Shown: positions 59,259 through 64,000 of the stretch, in pieces | How the letters are laid out: every line of letters starts with the position of its first letter | How positions within the stretch are numbered: the first letter of the stretch is position 1 | Assembly (NCBI RefSeq): GCF_027580225.2 | Contig: NC_073354.2 | Coordinates: forward strand, 4,812,001-4,876,000 | Origin: Misgurnus anguillicaudatus | Taxonomy: Eukaryota > Chordata > Actinopteri > Cypriniformes > Cobitidae | Direction: 5' to 3' | DNA: 64,000 bases | Program-made: the position numbers and the translations under genes | The notes under the pieces: generated by a model | Databases searched by the model: none | Told to the model about the DNA's origin: nothing | Seen by the model: the letters and a program-made list of their open reading frames with translations, nothing else

Positions 59259-60460
59259 GGGCTCTATCTTACACCCGGCGCAATGCAGCTCAATGCGCGA
59301 CGCAAGTGTCTTTCGCTAGCTTCCAACCTGCGCAATTATCATTTTTATGCTTAGCGCCACATTGTTTAAATAGCAAATGTATTTGCGCCCCCTTTTGCGC
59401 CCATGGGCGTCCTGGTTTGAAAACGAGGTGTGTTCAGGCGCATTGTTGGCGCGTTGCTATTTTGAGCAACGAAAAAAGACTACGCCATTGACCAACAGAA
59501 ACCTGCTTTAAAGTCTAAAGTCAATGCCGCAATATGTTTTTGTTTTGTTTTGTAAAGAGTGCAGTAAATTATGCGGCTATAAACGGGATGACAACGCAGG
59601 TTTGCTCATCACATACATGAATGAGCAGCAGCACAAAAATGCTTTAAATATAAAAGATTAAAAGATTGAATGTAAAAGATTATTATTATTGAGTCTCTTG
59701 GACATAAATGAGGACCGATTATGAGACGTTAGAAGGCACAAAGAGCTGCTTCACTGTATTTAAACAAATGCATTAGTTTTAAATGTTTTTTTAAATGCTA
59801 CCTCACGGATTTATTGTATATGATGACTCTGTACCTGTGGATATGGTGAGATGAGAACTGTTAAGTAATGCTTAAAAAAAAAAAAACTTGTGATGCTGTC
59901 CAAGTGCTGAAACGTGCAGAGATCTGTTTGTAAATTCTTTATCTCCTGTTTGTTACAAATAAACTATTTTTAGAGTGCAAACCTTTTCTTACATACTTGT
60001 AAATGATTTTTTGATGATATTGGATAGCCATACATTTAAAGCAATTAAAAGCCTGCTTTTTTATTTCCATGACTAAAAGAAAACGGGTTTTAAAGGTTTT
60101 AATAATAAAAAAAAATTCAATAAAAGTGAAAAACAACACAATTATTTAACATTAATCTTAAACTGGGGATCTTCTTCCTCCGCGTAGTTTTTCAGTTTAC
60201 AAAGTCCGTCATCTAAACAGGGATTAGACATAGTGCCAGCGCAACTGGCTTTTAAAGGGGATGAGAGCTGAGACTCTTATTGGTTTATTGCACGTTACGC
60301 CCAAAATACTCCCATTAATCATTAAAAAAATAGAACCAACCCTTTTCGACCATGCGCTCGGCGCACAAACCATTTCTCCTGTCGTTAAATTACCAAAAGT
60401 GGACTCGGACACGCCCATTTAGACTTTAGACAATGCGCTTAGATTGTTAAAATAGGTCCC
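59259..60460. mobile_element. Terminal-inverted-repeat DNA element, about 1.2 kb, superfamily uncertain
   Basis: The left end is GGGCTCTATCTTA and the right end, on the other strand, GGGACCTATTTTA (10 of 13 identical). TAT lies directly outside both ends (59256-59258 and 60461-60463), a possible 3-bp target duplication. The interior is relatively rich in GCGC-type words (GGCGCAATGC, TTGCGCCC, GGCGCATTG), unlike the surrounding AT-rich DNA. It contains GGGCGT/ACGCCC segments near both ends and a 13-base poly(A) run near 59,874. Open frames inside are short and show no domain. A 3-bp duplication would suit PIF/Harbinger, but the evidence is thin. It resembles a common fish interspersed repeat from memory only. 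Confidence 0.6.
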
Positions 60461-60952
60461 TATGTCTGCTTTAAACACTACCTTACACAGTAATGTCTAA
60501 TCTCAAGAACATGTAAGCTAATATTAGTCATTAGTAAAAGTGATGATGTGTAAAATGAAAGACAGGACGGATCCTACTTTTTTCTCCAGGTGAATTTCTG
60601 GGATGAACTGCGGCTCTGAGCAGATTAAGATACAGGCAGATCACTCACAGTCACATCCAGTGTGCCACATCTAAGATAGGAAACAAATAAATGAAATGGT
60701 AAGCAACCTAAAGTTCAATGGCTTGCTCAAGACATTTACATTTACTCTTCACATCTCATACATGATGTAAAAAAGTATAAAACAATTAACAAATCTGTTT
60801 AAAACGTAAATGCATTGGGTGGGTCTTTAAAATTTGGGCGGGTTTGTGATGCAACGGGTGGGTTTTTATTCTTCCAGTGAAACTATATAAGGGTTCCCAT
60901 AGAAGTCTGGGAGACTGTGTTAGTTTTTCCTCTGGCCATATTTACATGTTTC

Positions 60953-61000
60953 AATGTAAACCCTGTAAGAGTACAGAATAATATCCAGCTGTGTTAGTGT
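60953..61000 (+). repeat. 48-bp dispersed repeat, copy 2
   Basis: Direct-orientation partner of 58712-58759, with 46 of 48 bases identical. The similarity probably extends upstream to TATAAGGGTTCCC at about 60,886, which suggests that both are fragments of a longer interspersed repeat. Confidence 0.85.
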
Positions 61001-61952
61001 AATGAGATAATCTGAAGAATGTTTCTACTATTTACTGTTTAGACGCACACAGACTTTAACAATCAGTATATGAAACTTAACAATAATGACATCAACAACC
61101 AAAGCTCCATGCTGTAATGAATGTATTGTTTACCCAATGTTTTTAACATGCATTGTAGTAAACTATTTGTATTGTTTCTATAAACATCACCTAATGATCT
61201 TATCAAATATGAATGACTGCTAACTAAGTTATACCTCTGCTTACGCCACATCTGTTTGTGCTTGTTAAACGCAATGTTGATTGTTTAAATTTGATTTACA
61301 TTACTTTTCTTCTACGTACTCTTTTCAACGTGATGACTCCATAAAGAAAATGATAGATGTATCATCTTTAAAAAACAGCCATAAGAAAATAATGTTGAGA
61401 TGCAAAAACTAAGAGCAGATAAACAAATCAACACAATGGGGCTTTTTGTTTTTGTGTGTTTTCTTGTATATAACTGACTACATTTTGTCAAAGCATGTTA
61501 AAGCACATTTGTGGTATTGAGATGACTCTAATTATTCTTTTGTCTGTTTAATTTCTGTTAAGACTATGGCTCATTCACAAGTTTCTTTTGTAATACAAAC
61601 ACAATACTTGACTGTAAACGGTTGTCAATTATTATTCTTTTGTCTGTAATGTATTCTGAACATTGATACCCGTTTCATTCATATACAAGCATATTTGTGC
61701 TTATATGCATTTTATTGGTATATAAACAACCTTGAGAAAAACTTTTCTATGATATCTGAATTCTTTTTGATTCATCAAATTTGTATTTTAAACCGTGTTT
61801 TATCAAATTTCAGATTAACATTTTTTTTCTAGTAGACCTTAGTAGATTCTACAGACCTTTTGTGTGTTTGCAAACAGAGATGACGTATTTTGTGGGCGGA
61901 GCCCAACTGGTGGCAGAAAGTGACAGCTTTGCATGAGCGGTGTGACGTGTTT

Positions 61953-61972
61953 TATATATATATATATATATA
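61953..61972. repeat. (TA)10 microsatellite
   Basis: Ten uninterrupted dinucleotide copies, flanked by GTGTTT and TAAAATAAAT. Confidence 0.95.
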
Positions 61973-62376
61973 AAATAAATAAAGTATAAACTTATAAATA
62001 TATAAGTGCTGTTAATGTCATACTTAACGTATTAGATAAGAAATAAACAGGGACACAATGTTCTGTAAGTTTGTGTGATTACTTTGCTTACAGACGTCTG
62101 TAACAGACCTAAATCATCTCTGCTGCATAGTTGCATTTTTTCTAGTTACCGAATCTGTTACTGTAGTTAATGTAGTGATTGCTTTTATTTCTGGGGATAT
62201 ATTATATTATTATGTCTCTATTAAGATCGGTCACAAACATGATTCCTGCACGATCTAATGTGTTGCATGTTATTAACTTACTGTCATGCATTGTGTGCAA
62301 CATTTTTTGTCTCCCTCTTTGTGTTTTGTCCACTTTCCCGGTTGCTAAAAAACTCTAAAGCCTCTTAAAAGTCCTG

Positions 62377-63424
62377 GGGCCTCATTTATCAACATTGCGT
62401 AGAAAATGTTCTATATTTGTACCTACGAATGAAATTTAGAATGTGCCTAAGTACAAAAAAATCGGGATTTATATAAACGTGCGCACGTGGTTCGTACGCA
62501 CATCAGTAAGTAATTCTTGATGATAAATCCCACTTGTTCTTAAACACCGTGCTCGTGCACGTTCATAGTTATTTGCATTCCGAAACGCCTCCAATGAACC
62601 ATATATGGTGACAACACCTCCCGTTATATGTCACGTGGTTGTGCTTTTTCCCTCATCGCAATAATGACAAAGAAAGCGTAAAAGAGGAATTTTACAGACA
62701 CAGAAATTACTGCTGGATGAGGTTACATCCTAATAACACATCCTGTTTGGTTTACTTAGTGTGGGAGGAATGACTAACAAAAGAAAACAAATCTGTTACC
62801 AGTGAGTTTAATTCCGTTGAATATGAGGAGAGAACACTTCCATAAATAAAAAAGTGGTTTGAAATTAAATTATCAGCAAAAAAAAAAAACGCGTCACAGC
62901 ACACCGACGTGAAACGAGTGCAACTGGAGGAGGACAGACAACTTTCCACCTTGGACAGCAGCATATATAACCAACATCATTGGCGCGATCTTTGAAAACG
63001 CGCTACCGGTGGAATGGATTATTTGCCAAGTCTTCCAATAACGCAAGATAAGCCATTGCACTGTGTCAAGCATTTGTCGGAGACTTCATTTATACAAATC
63101 ACATGTAGAGCTTTCACAGTTACAGATACATATCACAAATAAATCATTATAATTATTTGCTGTTACCATACTGACATTAATAATTTTTAACACCTGCTTG
63201 TGGATAAAAAATAGACACTTCTTTACTCACTGGAACAGGGTCCTGTGTAGTATCGCTATTCTACCACTAGATGCTCTGCGTACGCATACTCAGAGGTGTG
63301 CGTATATTTACACACATTTCTACGTATAAGTGCAATTTGATAAATTCCACACTTTGCGTAAAACTGTTCCTACGCACACTTTACGCACACTTCTGTGCGT
63401 ACGCACGCTTGATAAATGAGGCCC
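62377..63424 (+). mobile_element. PIF/Harbinger-type DNA transposon, 1,048 bp, lacking transposase
   Basis: Perfect 16-bp inverted ends GGGCCTCATTTATCAA lie at 62377-62392 and, on the other strand, 63409-63424. The 3-bp duplication CTG lies directly outside (62374-62376 and 63425-63427). Removing the element gives a target AAAAGTCCTGGTCTGT. Its core CCTGGTCT fits the CCWGGTCT core of the target I recall for fish Harbinger elements. Subterminal regions are rich in TACGCAC/GTGCGTA words, candidate transposase or Myb-protein binding sites. The interior holds a decayed Myb/SANT-like gene but no DDE transposase, so the element could only have moved by help in trans. It is therefore an internally deleted derivative of a two-gene Harbinger. 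Confidence 0.87.
62664..63041 (+). pseudogene. Broken Myb/SANT-like DNA-binding protein gene of a Harbinger element
   Basis: A chain of family-like peptide segments appears in the right order but in shifting frames. MTKKA, stop, KRNFTDTEI start at 62664; LFG then MTNKRKQ follow at about 62,743-62,790. FNSVEYEERTLP, stop, IKKWFEIK are at about 62,800-62,865. RVTAHRRETSATGGG is at 62890-62934. NIIGAIFENALP follows and runs to a stop at 63039-63041. The Myb/SANT-like protein carried by Harbinger elements has the same layout: NFT-x2-EI, LFG...TNKRK, RT..EIKKKW-DIK, KKR-x-AHRR...TGGG, then a short C-terminal helix. Frameshifts (one at the poly(A) run 62879-62889) and at least three internal stops make it non-functional. 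The recognition is from remembered family motifs. The long frame on the opposite strand at 62752-62964 is only its antisense. Confidence 0.8.
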
Positions 63425-63427
63425 CTG

Positions 63428-63818
63428 GTCTGTGCTCCTAACAATTTGACCTTAAGACCTCTTTAAGGGGTTAAGGTGCTTTCTGAAATACTTTTTTCTT
63501 TACTAGGATTGTTTTTTTAATATTAAGAGTAAACGCCCACATTTCTGCACAAAATACTGTCATAGTTGATAGCTCTCTGCTGACTGCTATTTACTCTGGT
63601 GCTAGCGTAGAGTGAGTCGACCCATCCGATATGGCAGTGACGCTGGATGCGTTCCAGCACGTCATGAGGTGTCTACATGTAATATGTCTATGGTCATAGC
63701 TGTGTGTGTATGGTTCTTCGCCTGCAGCGCATATTGAGTTTCTGCAAGAGAGCGCCCTCTGGCTTTTGGATGTAGCGGCATTTCATTGTAACTCATTGAG
63801 AAGCATCGCAAGCATCAT
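63428..63818. other. Unassigned spacer, probably repeat-derived
   Basis: About 390 bp with no gene. The right part (GAGCGCCCTCTGGC onward, about 63,750) reads like an interspersed repeat, but I cannot define its ends or class. Confidence 0.4.
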
Positions 63819-64000
63819 CAGTGTTTCCCATACATTGATTTATTTGTGGTGGCCCACCACAGAATCAACACTGGCCCCCACAAATAGAATTTTCATGATT
63901 CCCATTTACATTTCTATTTCACTATTTAAAACAGCTTAATTCGGCTTAAAATATAATTTGATATATAATACAGATCAAATACAGATACAGATCAAAGAGT
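63819..64000 (+). mobile_element. Probable 5' end of a hAT-like element, cut by the window edge
   Basis: CAGTGTTTCCCATACATTG at 63819 looks like a hAT terminal repeat (CAGTG start). A perfect palindrome, TGTGGTGG-C-CCACCACA, follows at 63845-63861. The 8 bases before it (AGCATCAT) would be the target duplication if the other end, outside the window, is followed by the same bases. Assignment depends on resemblance to fish repeats from memory. Confidence 0.45.

Larger units (their letters stand above)
60464..62373. other. Unassigned spacer, no gene seen
   Basis: About 1.9 kb of AT-rich sequence with no supported exon or RNA gene. It holds the second 48-bp repeat copy and the (TA)10 tract. A short GC-richer stretch at 61,880-61,950 (GTGGGCGGAGCCC) may be part of an interspersed repeat, but I could not define its ends. 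Confidence 0.6.

Noticed and set aside
59237..60418. Open frames of 64-84 codons in the 1.2-kb inverted-repeat element
   Set aside because: They cross or lie within non-coding transposon sequence, are low in complexity or chance-like, and have no recognisable domain.
58894..61251. Short open frames at 58894-59097 (+) and 61063-61251 (-)
   Set aside because: Lengths are expected by chance in AT-rich DNA of this size. No motif and no convincing exon boundaries were seen.
62752..62964. 70-codon minus-strand open frame
   Set aside because: It is antisense to the decayed Myb/SANT-like sequence, whose family motifs are on the plus strand.
63706..63939. 77-codon plus-strand open frame
   Set aside because: It runs across the start of a probable transposon end and has no domain or conserved motif.

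Overview
This window looks like vertebrate, most likely teleost fish (possibly cypriniform), nuclear DNA. It is dominated by one very large tandem array. The inference rests on the low G+C, the absence of compact genes or ribosome binding sites, and a 7.9-kb right flank packed with cut-and-paste DNA transposon remnants (hAT, PIF/Harbinger) of types that are abundant in fish. No species was identified. I find no convincing protein-coding gene, tRNA, rRNA or CRISPR array.

Bases 1 to about 56,141 are a single uninterrupted head-to-tail array of a 36/37-bp unit, roughly 1,540 copies by division. The array runs off the left edge. The unit is 28% G+C and strongly A-rich on the + strand (19 A, 7 C, 3 G, 7 T in the canonical 36-mer). 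It is almost free of CpG. The array is not homogeneous. The left ~20.8 kb is mostly 36-mers with an interspersed GTCAC/CAGATAAAC variant ('S' unit). From ~21.1 kb the array mixes 36-mers and 37-mers (an extra base in the A-tract), giving 73- and 109-bp composite periods, with a 1.5-kb pure 36-mer block at 24.0-25.5 kb. An ATATTTAAAC variant first appears at 23.65 kb and becomes common from ~45 kb to the right edge. On top of this lie nested higher-order repeats: 72, 216, 252, 648 and 2,811 bp, and segmental copies offset by about 2.15, 3.85, 4.75 and 4.9 kb. Two matching 'degenerate islands' lie at 32.7-33.2 and 37.3-37.9 kb.

The right flank (56,142-64,000) starts with ~24 bp of unique sequence. 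A 2,036-bp hAT element follows, with an 8-bp target duplication and a broken BED zinc-finger remnant. After ~1 kb of unassigned DNA comes a ~1.2-kb terminal-inverted-repeat element, then ~1.9 kb of unassigned DNA holding one member of a 48-bp dispersed repeat pair and a (TA)10 microsatellite. Next is a 1,048-bp PIF/Harbinger-type element with 16-bp perfect inverted ends, a CTG target duplication and a decayed Myb/SANT-like gene. The start of another probable hAT element is cut by the window end.

The long minus-strand open frames across the array arise because a 36-bp period is a multiple of three and two of the three minus-strand frames of the unit lack stops. I do not regard them as genes. 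The most unusual content is the size and layered higher-order structure of the satellite.
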